Assembly: GCF_014529535.1 (NCBI RefSeq)
Contig: NW_023503555.1
Coordinates: 4,960,001 to 5,024,000, forward strand
Origin: Bradysia coprophila
Taxonomy: Eukaryota; Arthropoda; Insecta; Diptera; Sciaridae
Length of the DNA stretch: 64,000 nucleotides
Direction of reading: 5' to 3'
The translations under genes were made by a program, and so were the position numbers. The notes beneath the pieces are model-generated. The model did no database searches and had not been told where the DNA came from. It was given only the letters and a program-made list of their open reading frames with translations. Every line of letters starts with the position of its first letter. Within the stretch, counting starts at the first letter, position 1. Below, piece by piece: positions 44,941-55,330 of the stretch.

Positions 44941-45413
44941 TTGTTACATGGCGCTTCTTAACTTACTGAAGATTCGATTTCAGTTAACAAATTTCCCAAA
45001 AATGCCTCTCAATTTTAGAAATTGACACCGGTGTCGAATAGCATGCTCTGTGTTGTCGTCTGTGTTCGACTTGGGTGCGAATAGTGTATAAGAAGACTAT
45101 TTGCACTTGGGTGTCAATAGTCTATATGAATGCTATTGGCACTTGAGTGCGATTAGTCTATATGAAGGCTATTGGCACTTGGGTGCGAATAGTCTATATG
45201 AAGACTATTGGCACTTGGGTGAAGGCTATTAACATAAAATGTTGTTTATGTTTATTATTGTTTAAATGACAGTTAATGAAATAATCAGAAGTTCGCCTTT
45301 ATGAAGCGTAGGAACGCCTAAATAATTAACAATTTCTAAAATTGAGAGGCATTTTTGGGAAATTTGTTAACTGAAATCGAATCTTCAGTAAGTTAAGAAG
45401 CGCCATGTAACAA
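44941..45413. mobile_element. Foldback element with 84-bp perfect arms and an internal minisatellite
   Basis: Arms 44941-45024 and 45330-45413 appear identical in inverted orientation, starting TTGTTACATGGCGC. The 305-bp interior holds a 36-bp tandem array. No clear target duplication at these ends. It abuts another inverted-repeat element on its right. Confidence 0.85.
45068..45238 (+). repeat. 36-bp tandem array, about 4.6 units, each a hairpin
   Basis: Units read CACTTGGGTGCGAATAGTC then TATATGAAGACTATTGG with few changes. Inside each unit GTGCGAATAGTC pairs with GACTATTGGCAC, leaving an 8-nt loop. Confidence 0.85.
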
Positions 45414-45632
45414 CACAGTCACGGCAGAGTAAAATAAACCAGGCAGGAGCGGTTCATTTTCGAAACGTCAAATAAGGGACCTAATACACTGTATGAAAAT
45501 GAACTCGAATGAACACTGACATAAATTGAAAAATTTAATTCGCAAAAAAAATAGAGCTACTAGATTGTTCAGGTCCCTAATCAAACCAGCGCTCCTGCCT
45601 GGTTAACTTTACTCTGTCGTGACACAGTGCAT
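45414..45632. mobile_element. Inverted-repeat element, TIR near CACAGTCACGGCAGAGTAAA
   Basis: Left arm CAGTCACGGCAGAGTAAAATAAACCAGGCAGGAGCG is mirrored by the right arm from about 45590 (CGCTCCTGCCTGGTTAACTTTACTCTGTCGTGACACAG) with a few mismatches. Further pairing (AAGGGACCT / AGGTCCCTAA) lies inside. It is non-coding and directly adjoins the 44941-45413 element. Confidence 0.7.
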
Positions 45633-46134
45633 GCTAATTGACACCAAACACATTCATTTATTCGGATTTAAATATACGAAATTGTTAAAATTTCTACTAA
45701 ATTTGAAATTCAAAAATTGAATAAAGATTGATGTCAATAGTAGGTTGTGGTTTCCATTTGGTATTTCGTGCAAGAAGGCCAAGAGGTGTCGATAATAGTA
45801 TCCAAGTATCAGCGAAATCATAAAACATTGTTTGATACTCGAAACTATATCACAACCTAAACATATTTAATGCAAGGCTTAACACGTAATTTTCATTGCA
45901 TCTCAGAACTATAGTTCTAACAAAATAACGAATTTAAAGAATTAAAAACTGAGTTGTCAACCGTACACGAAACAAATTAAAATTCAAAAAATTTCGAAAT
46001 AAATTCGCTAGGCAAGTTCCATGACCTTGTCGAATTGACGTCTCAAGTGTGGTCGAAATTCCAAATTAAAAGCGCGTAATACTTTCTACTTTTTTTAACG
46101 TTAACGTACTATACGTTAAAAAAAGCTTCCGAAA
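45633..46134. other. Non-coding spacer
   Basis: AT-rich sequence with no gene. A palindromic AACGTTAACGT...ACGTTAAAAAAAGC patch lies near 46090-46130, just before the LINE fragment. Confidence 0.4.
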
Positions 46135-46445
46135 ATAAATTTAGAGTGGCACAGAGAGCCATGGAACGGAGTATGCTTGGAATTACGCTCAGAGCGCTCA
46201 GAGATAGAATAGCAAATCAATGGATTCAACAACAAACAAAAGTCGTTGATGTCATGGAAAGAATAGCATCTTTAAAGTGGAGCTGGGCGGGACATATTGC
46301 AAGAAGGTCGGACAAACGTTGGACCAAAAAGATCATGAACTGGAGACCACCTAAAACACGACCTAGAGGTTGACCACCAGAAAGATGGAATAATGTCGTA
46401 GTGTTTCAATCGAATAACAAGATATTACAAACGCTATCACAAGGA
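46135..46445 (+). pseudogene. LINE reverse transcriptase C-terminal fragment
   Basis: Open from about 46138 and reading RVAQRAMERSMLGITL, then QQQTKVVDVMERIASLKW and WAGHIARRSDKRW, then PPERWNN after a stop. This is the familiar tail of insect LINE RT proteins (RAMERxMLG, IxxLKWxWAGHIARR, GRPPxRW). A TGA at 46371-46373 interrupts the usual GRPP step, and the RT core is missing upstream, so it is a 5'-truncated, decayed copy. Confidence 0.8.
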
Positions 46446-46546
46446 GCGGTATTATTCTGAATTTTGTATTGCTTGCTAACGATATCAGGGATTGCATTTC
46501 AGGCTTTGCAATTTGGTATATCAGGTGATGAAACAAATCTATGATA

Positions 46547-46570
46547 TTCTCTCTCTCTCTCTCTCTTTCT
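46547..46570 (+). repeat. (CT)n microsatellite
   Basis: About ten uninterrupted CT dinucleotides, ending in CTTTCTC. Confidence 0.9.
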
Positions 46571-46929
46571 CAATGGGTCTCTATCACAGTGAATAAAGTA
46601 AAGTGAAAAATATGACGAATAAAGAGGTAACGAATGCGTTCAAAGACCACATAACGGAAAGCTAGTCGTCTCTCTTCGTCTAGTGCTTTTTCTTTGCGCT
46701 ATTTTAAATTGGGTAGGTTACCAACATAGGAACATGGTCTGCAGTAAGAAATCGCACATTTTCGTTACATCATGATGCTTTGGAATGGATTAATCGTTAG
46801 GTATAAAAAGTTATGTGATATTTGTGGCTTTTCTTATGAGTTGATGGTACGTAAAACTTCACACTTGTGACGTAGGGTGCAACATTTTGATACATTTTTT
46901 TGCCTTTTTAAGACCTGATACAGTCGATT

Positions 46930-47350
46930 CAGAATAGACCTTGCAACTGATATTTTTGTTTTTAAGTTCGAATTTTCCGTGCGCACTCTTATGAAGCGAA
47001 ACTCCGGTACCTAGTGCCATCTTAGGCATTTTTCTCCTAGAAGCGTAAACCAGAAAGTTATTAAATTTTCATGATAATTACTGCTGGGAGCTGTGGCTAC
47101 AACGTGCTGTAATTTAACTTTCAACTACGGAGAAAAGATTTTGCTGAAATTTAAATTACAGCACGTTGCAGCCACAGCCCCAAGCAGTGAGTATCATGAA
47201 AATTTAGTAACTCCCTGGTTTACACTTCTAGAAGAAAAATACCTAAGATGTCACTAGATACCAAAATTTCGTCTCAAATGAGTGCGCACGGAAATTTCGA
47301 ACTTTAAAACAAAATTATCAGTTGCATGATAATCAACGGTCAATTCTGGA
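46930..47350. mobile_element. Old foldback element, roughly 190-bp arms, about 80% identical
   Basis: Left arm from TTGCAACTGATATTTTTG to GCACGTTG-type text pairs with the right arm ending CAAAATTATCAGTTGCA. Shared blocks include CCGTGCGCACTC, CTAGTG-CATCTTAGG, CTTCTAGAAG-GTAAACCAG, AAATTTTCATGAT and CAACGTGCTGTAATTT, with a short centre near 47120-47145. Clearly older than the perfect-arm elements. Confidence 0.8.
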
Positions 47351-47865
47351 TCAATAATATCACAAATGCTACAGAGAAACTTTCACCAGGAAGTTGAAAA
47401 ACTGGTTGGAAAATATGGGGATTTTGAAAAAGTATTCGCACAATTTCACATTTACTTATTGATTAAATCTAATCAAAGATTGTTTAGATTTTAATAGATG
47501 TTTTCAAAGTCTTTGCCCAACATGGTTTTTTCGAGAGCGAGGATTGGGAAAAAAAGGTGGTCCATTCGATCGCAGCCAGCCTCGTCGGTCAACCAGCTCA
47601 ATCTAATCCTGGTAGGGATATAGACTTTGACGCTGGCATAGCAAAGCGCACAAGGTATTATTGTCTTTTAAAACCAACACGAATTAACAATCGATCAACT
47701 TAAATCGAATCTTTTGAAAATGGTCTCGACGAAATGGATCCAATAAACTCGAAATGAGATTTATGCATGGATCGGTTTAGGTCCCTAGATCTGAAAACCG
47801 ATGTCAAAATACATTTACAACCTGTCCGGTCGGCAGTGACGTTCAATAGTCGAAACTTTGGGTTT

Positions 47866-47901
47866 ATGTACGACGTAAAAACTTGTACATAAACCCAAAC
47901 A
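47866..47901. repeat. Perfect short hairpin GGGTTTATGTAC
   Basis: TTTGGGTTTATGTAC pairs with GTACATAAACCCAAA across an 11-bp loop. Isolated; no associated gene. Confidence 0.7.
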
Positions 47902-47984
47902 AATTATGCTTTACATAACAAGAAGAACAACCTTGTAAACCATCTAAAACTTATAAAAATTGTTTGGGCATTCCAAGGGATTTC

Positions 47985-48075
47985 GTCTTATGAGGAAGTG
48001 AAAATCTACTATTCCTAGGAAATTCCAACAGAAGCAAAAGTTTGCTGTCAGAGCGAAGCGAGGTGAACACATAAT
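47985..48075 (+). repeat. Dispersed repeat with GAGCGAAGCGAGG
   Basis: Contains AGGAAATTCCAACAGAAGC then CAGAGCGAAGCGAGG, in the same order as 32210-32265 (AGGAAATTCCACTAGAAGC then CCAGAGCGAAGCGAGG). Confidence 0.6.
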
Positions 48076-48420
48076 TTTACATCACCGTTTTTACTATTTT
48101 TAAAAATCAGTTGCAAATAAACTCTTGTTAGCCCCAAAACAGGAGGTGAGAAAATAAAAATTTTCTCATCTGAACTGTCAACAAAATGTCATCTTCTCAT
48201 TTTAGTGGAAAAAATAGTGTTAGAGTGAAAAGGGTGTTTGTACATTTAATTTGAGAAATATTTCTGTTTTTTCTCCTATAATAATGGCGACAATTTAGCT
48301 GACCAGTAAACCCTAATATCATTGTTTAGTTTAGACCCAATTATATTCCTAGCTGGATTAAAATATAATCCCAAAAGAATTACAATTACGATATTTAATA
48401 CGAAGTGACTAATCGCACCC

Positions 48421-48507
48421 GGGTGCAATTAGCTGAACAACACAGCAGATGTTATTCGCACTGGGGTGCGATTAGCCAGACAACACAGTAGATGCTATTC
48501 GCACCCG
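48421..48507 (+). repeat. Two tandem 43-bp hairpin units
   Basis: GGGTGCAATTAGCTGAACAA...GTTATTCGCACT followed by GGGTGCGATTAGCCAGACAA...GCTATTCGCACCC. GTGCGATTAG pairs with CTATTCGCAC within the unit, the same stem motif as the 45068-45238 array. Confidence 0.75.
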
Positions 48508-48510
48508 GAT

Positions 48511-51500
48511 TAAAATTTTAATCTCTGATGAGACAGGATCGTAAAGTTTCTTACCTTTTGGGAACATATGCACCAAAGGGAACGCAGTATGAATAAGAAC
48601 CAACATCTTTTTTTTAATATTTTAGTTTTATATTGTCTGCATAATTTCAAATTAATAATTTCAATTTTTCATTTTTTCTTGTTTTTAATTTTCATTTGTT
48701 TAAAGTAAATCGTTTTTAGTTTTCATTTTTGTTGTTGTTTTATTTCATTGTTTCGGGGGAAAATATAGATTTTTTTCTGTTTGTTTAATAGGAATTACAC
48801 TTTACGAGAATGCCATTTTATTCGGGTTCGAATTGACGTTTTTATTATTCATTTATTTTCGTTCAAAATTCAAAATTAACAATGTTTTTTTCTGTATAAC
48901 TCTATTAAGTGTAAACAAGAGATGAAGTTAACATTTTTAGTATATATAGGGAGAAAAATCGATAAAACTGATTAAGAATTTCACGTTCTTTACGGTTTGT
49001 TTTGACTTGGATATATTCGTTAAATTATTACCACACCTCAATCTCAACGACAACTGTAATATTTTGAAAAAGATTTGCTTTTGTGTTTCTAACAATTTTT
49101 TTTATTGGTTGTTTTTAAATAATTTGCTTTAACATATATTGTTTTTGATGTCTTTTGTAGTTTTAATTTTGTTGTTGTTTTCGGTTTGGGTTTTATTATT
49201 TACTGCAACAATTAACTTAAAAATAACGTCGGTCTCTGCTTCAATTTTATTACTTTTTTTTGTATCTTTTCCTCTTTTTTATATAATAAATTTAGTTGTG
49301 GTTTTATACTTTTCTTCGATTATTTACATGTGTCTTTTATACTATTTGATTAACATTTAATAAATAGTATATGTACATCATCAAAACATTTCATTTCAGT
49401 TGGTTTTTTTTTGTTTTTTTTTTTGTCTAACGTTCATTTTATGTGCAAATGAAAAATGATTCTTTTTTGTATTCAACGTAAACTTAACAAATCAATTATT
49501 TTTTTTTTACTTTTATTTATACTTTTTCTTTAGTCTCTATAACATTTAGATGAAATTATTTTTTTATATATGTTGTCTTATAATTTGTTGTTGTTTTTCT
49601 CTATTCCCCTTCCATTTCCTTTTTTTTTCTATCAGTTAACAACCAGGTTTTAAGTTAAATATTTTATTTATTTTTTCCTTTTACAATAAAAATCTTTCTC
49701 TGATATGTTCAAAACATAGAATTTATAAGTCCAATTAAATTGTTTTGTTTTGTTTTTTAATTAGTTAATGAGGTGTCTCCTTAAAAATAATTATTCATTT
49801 CCACACATTTTTGTGTTTCTTTTTGTCTTTTTTTTTACATTAACATCAATCAAGAAATTATTTACAAAATTTTGTTTGCCTCACTGATATAATGTAAAAT
49901 ATAATTTTTGAATTTTACAAACCAAAATCGAAAAAAATCCAATTCCATTTAAAAGTCTAATTCTTATCTGAAAAGAGCTCTAGTGTGATAGTAGTAGTAA
50001 GTATTATGTAGTAGTCGTAGTAAATAATACATTTCTCTATTTTTAACATTTAGTTCTTTTATTTAAATCACAGACTATAAAGTTCGGGCATTTTATTTCA
50101 ACAAAATTAAAGCAGTGTATTGATGTCATGAATAAGCCTTTCAATTTGTACTCCATACCATCTCTCCCCCCACACAATGTACATATACATTTGGAAGCTA
50201 TGAAAAGAAAACTAGAAAACGGTCCGCACAAAATGAAAATCGTCGCCAGGCCAGCGCGATATCGAAGGTCAGTCACTGCTTGTGCTCCATCGAGGTGTAA
50301 GTGGTTGAAAGTTAGCTTGAGATGAAAATTTAATTCTGAAAAATTCCGAGAATTTCGAAAACTTCTCCAATTACTCCAATTTATCCTGACAATTCCGATA
50401 AATTCAGAATTCTTTTCTCCGAATTTTATCAGAATTGTTCAGAACTTTCAGTTCCCAATAAGCTCCATGGAAATCAGCTGAAAATGTTACAAGGAATTAA
50501 AATTTTCGACCGTATTTCTAGCCTTGTGCTGTCTTCAACTGAACACGAAACCGACTTCGGCTGGCCTGATCATAACACGCCTTTGTATCGTAATACCGAA
50601 ATTCAAAATAAATTAAATCACAGAAGTGAAAAAATCTACTTTAACTACTGGCGCTAACTTCGATGATCCGGCTGAAAGTACTCAACGTACACTGCCTTGG
50701 AATTTTTATCCATTGTAATCCAAAGATCGTTTGAATGTCCAACAAATTAAAAACAATCATCTGCCTGTTTCGGTTTATAACACTAGTTTAGGTTACTGAA
50801 TCTTTCAGAAGAGATAAATGATCAATATTTATTGTTAGATAGCTGTCGTAAGGAAGTATTTCCAACTTTCTTCTTTTCTGGGCTTCTGGTGATGTTTCCG
50901 CCGTGTAACAATGACAAATTTTCTGTGAAATTTTCGATGATAATTCAAAGTTACACATAAATGATGATCGAAATTTGTTAGTCAACCACATTATTTGCTT
51001 AAAAAAATCAGTGAAACAGTATCCACAGAATTATTGAGCCAATTTTCTAGGTAACTCGAATCCAACGTTACGAATTTGTGTAAGGTTTATAAGCAAAATT
51101 TATCCAAAACATTATCTGCATTACAATGAATAACAAATGAAGTGACATAGAGTCATTAAGAACATGAACCATCGTATCGTACAACTTTTCTTATTATTTA
51201 ATGTCGGCAACAAAAGTTTGATGAATGAAACTTTCGAAATGGAACAATTTTTCGGGAAATTAAAGTTTTTCAAGTCTTTTGTGTTAAATTTCACATAAAT
51301 ATTACAGTTGAGTGTGTGTTTCACACTTCCACTTCCGTTATCATGCCCCTTGTCTATTTATTAAATATTACAAATTTCTTTCATCAGTTTAAATTAATTG
51401 GATAGAGGAAATTCATTCACAAGTTGTTCAACAAATTGCTCGGTAATAATTCTTAAGGGGGGTAATATGCATTTTATATCAATTAGGAAAGAGAATTTAA

Positions 51501-54500
51501 TAATCAGATCCAGACGCTTCATTAAAGAATTAAGAAAATGGGAAAAACTTTTTATTTTCTTGTTCAAGTTTTTTAATGAAAATTTTTTTGTTTGTTTCAT
51601 TAAATGTTTTTTTTTTTGCTTATTCTTCACTTATACGATTTTCTTGTGTTACCTACATAACTAGTTAACATTATTATAATTTACTTGTCTCGTTGTTTAT
51701 ATATCTTCTAGATTTTCATTTTTTTTGTAGTTTTCTTTATTTTTCTTTTTCAAGTTTTGAGTAATTTTTTTGTGGAATTTTCTTGTCCTTTTTGTTTAAA
51801 ACATTCTCTAAACTAATAACCTTTCTAAATGGTTAACCACTTGCTAGACTTAAGACTTTTTTTTTTCATTTATATATATTGACAAAAAACGAAATTACAT
51901 AAAAAAAGGAGAGAACATTTTACAGATGTGGGTGTGTTTTTCATTGGTCATAACAATTTTCGATTTTGTTGGGTGTATGATTTGCATGGATATTATGAGA
52001 CAACAGTTGATGTTCTACCTTTTCCTCTCTTACCATTGGATTGTGTGTGATCACTGTATGAATTGCCAGTGATTATGTCTCTATCCTATGTTTCAGTGGG
52101 TACATTAAGTTTCCCCCACACAGGATACACGGTTCATATAATTCTATTATTTGCGATTCTATTGTTATATTATTCACATGAAGGACAACTTCATGACTGC
52201 ACTGTACATAATCACAGGTAATTGACATACTGTGGTCCACCGCAGTGTAGACCGACATCCTGCGTGCACGTCAGTCCCTCATAATACCAAGGTTTAAGGC
52301 CTAGGCTGTGTTATTACATTATACCTAAGACAAGAAATGCTTCTTCCAGCAATGACGTTTTCTGAGCGCTAAAATGTCAGCAGCTCGATTAGCCGTGATG
52401 TGTATATCTGCCTCATACAATCCAGATCAAATTTGATTCTGTAGTGAAAATTTCGTGCCTCAGGTACAATCAAATGAAAATATTTTAGAGAGTTCAGCGT
52501 TTACGACCATAAGACTATAAATCATCAAGTTACATTGACCTGAACCCAGTGACTATTTTCGTGATAACATTTCCTCAATTTTCCCAAAACATTTCCCACA
52601 TTTTCCTAATTTTTCATATTTTTGCGAAAACATTTTCGTGAAAATTGGGAAAATTTTGAGCAAAGGTGGGAAAGCGTAGGAAACGATAGTAAAAAATAAT
52701 AAAACGTTTTCTCAAAAATAGACCATCATAGAACATGAACAGGCGCACTGAACGTGATGTGACATGTATCCTGGTTGATTTGATTTTGGCCTGAACTGAA
52801 CTGAATCCGCAATCAGGTTAAACCATTACAGATTTCAGATTTACATGAAAAATTATATGATAATTGACCTTCAGGCTCGCCTTCAATAGCTTCCTCTGTT
52901 CTGGCCAGGTTCTCATTTCCAGGAACATGAGGTCAGTCACTTTCAGGTCAGGAACTTGAAACGAATCTCAGTCGATAAGTTAACCCTTTTTAAATTTTCA
53001 TCATATGCGACCTCATATCCTATCCTAGCATAACAATACAACAACATTTTTCGTGTTAGGTCTCGTAATAAGGTGGCTTCAAACTGTGTACGGCCCTATG
53101 AGGGACTGATAGGCAGATAGGCTCTGGGCTCTGGATTTTTTAATCTTCTGTGTTGTGACTGTTGATGGTGACTGAATACCGAATGATTACGATTTTGTCT
53201 GATAAAATAAATGTGATTTTTCGTAAAATTGTATGATTTAGACACTAAGTTTTTGTTTGTACAAATTCACAGTGTTGAGAATGTGATTTATACTAGATTT
53301 TGATAAAGTTTCCTTTTCAGTGAATGGAGGAGAAATTCAACATATTTATATAAAAAACCAGACAAAATTTCATTAAATTTAATTTTATACCAATTTTATT
53401 TTCATTAATTAATATTAACTTATGCTTCTCCGTCTACTACTTCTTTTTCTTTAATAAATATGTCTATACATTTCTCTGTTAACTATTTTCATTTTATTTT
53501 ATTTTTGTTTCAATCGTTTAAGATCACAAGTTTGTGCCAATGGTATTCTCTAAGCCTATATGTACTGTTATATCGGTTTTCATTTATATTTAAACTTTTT
53601 TTTAGCACAATTAATAAATTACCGTTGTAATAATTCAAAAAAATGTCATCAATATATATCAAAAAACGAAAACCAAAAACCGGAACGAAAATCTGTTTTA
53701 TTTTCCATTTTTTTTATTTTAAAAAGCTATTTTCACTAAATAAATGAACACCTTTGATTGTGTGCCTAATGTTTATTTGTTTTTTTTTCTTTATTTTGCT
53801 TTAAAAACAAATCAAAAAACTTTTTTATTTCTTCTTCTTCTTCATTTTCATGTTTTTTTTGCAAATATATTTTTTAATATTGTAAAAGCGTTTCATTTAA
53901 GGACGATTATGTATTTTTTCACAATAATATCTTTTTTCTCATAGAATTTTTATCTAGAAGTTTATATATAGAGCGTTTAGCGACAGTTTTTTTTTAATTT
54001 AATTTTTTTTTATTTTAAAGAAAAATCATTACTGCAGAAGGGAGGATATTAATAGACGAAATTTTATTTAAGACGCAGATGTGAGGGAGTTGACATGTAG
54101 GATAGAAAGAAGTGGTTATTGTAAATTAGGCAGATGTCCTTTCTTATAATTCCGAGTGGTCACCAACTGCTCAAAATTGTGTAACACCATTTGTTCATAA
54201 CTTCGAGACGTTTATTGAACGGTAAACATATATTTTTCTCATAAAATGACTATTTTTGAGAAATATTTTCCAATATTTTCTTGAATTTTCAAAAATTTTC
54301 ATAGATTTTCCCTTATTCTTGGGAAAAGCTAGAAAAATTTGCGAAAACTACAAAGATAATGAGAGAAAACTTTTACTAAAAAGTAGTAAAAATAGTCCTG
54401 ACTCCTTCGTATGACACTTTCTCATAGTGGTGTGACACCATTTTCTTGGTCGGTAATCTCTCGTTTCATTCAGTTGTTTTTACGAGTTGCGGGCAGTACA

Positions 54501-55154
54501 TTTCTTTGCGATTCTTCATTCCTAAATATCGAAGCTGGTCTTAAAACGAAAAATTTATTTTATCTCTCGGCACAATGAGTCTAGTACTTCTTCTAAAGCA
54601 ATCTTTTTGGAGTGAGATGACTCAACATGTCCCGAAAGCACAAATAGAGTTGGCGGTTAAAGGTCTCGTATTCAACACAGTTTTTACACTCATTGCGAAA
54701 TTATCTGACCTTGTCTTGCTTTAAACCTTTAAAGACGTTTTATTCGATTGTGATGAATTTGACCATGTGCGTTAGTAGGTACTATGATACAGTTGCTACC
54801 TGGATATCCCCGATAATAACTAGTTCCGAAATTAGTTATCTGTTCTGCTCTGCAAGACAGAACCCCGTTAAATAGTCAACTCTCAACGTAGCGTTAGAGA
54901 TCAAGTTTTTTGTTTGTTTGTCGAAGCCGAATATTATTTTATTCAAATTTAGTTAGGTTGACATGCCATTAAATGATTGAAGCTAAGAAACAATATGAAG
55001 AGATGAACCTGAGAAAATTAGAAAATCGTTCGTTGAGCATATTCTATGTGAATTGTTAGTAACGTGTTAGGATTTGCATCGAAAATTGGAGCAAAGAAGA
55101 TATTCCATTTACATTGTGACAAGATGACGTTATAGTGACACATTTAGAAACGGC
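48511..55154. other. Gene-poor, T-rich low-complexity region, part 1
   Basis: No coding gene is supported. Long blocks (48600-50040, 51590-51900, 53330-54050) are dominated by T and TTTA/TTTG words on the plus strand, separated by more ordinary DNA. 50330-50460, 52560-52720 and 54225-54400 are AATTTTC-type low-complexity tracts; 52740-52980 is CAGGT-rich. The short open frames here fall in low-complexity DNA. Confidence 0.5.
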
Positions 55155-55330
55155 AACCGGCTAGTCATCTGTTACCACAAACGTCGTTGACTGAAATAAG
55201 CGATGAACTCTGACGGTTAGTGTTCTGTTTGTATTTCAAAATGTATGTTAAAATGAATGAAGTAATAGATTTTATCTAACACATACAAATACTTTCAACA
55301 AGAGAAGTAATAGATTCAGTTAGTAAATTT
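55155..55330 (+). repeat. Dispersed repeat, copy 5
   Basis: GGCTAGTCATCTGTTACC, then AAATGAATGAAGTAATAGATT, then after about 45 bp GAGAAGTAATAGATTC. The same order is seen in the copies at 23410, 24870 and 61085. Confidence 0.7.

Noticed and set aside
44198-45240. Regularly spaced repeats resembling a CRISPR array
   Set aside because: Units are contiguous tandem repeats with no unique spacers, in an intron-bearing animal genome with no cas genes; they are minisatellites.
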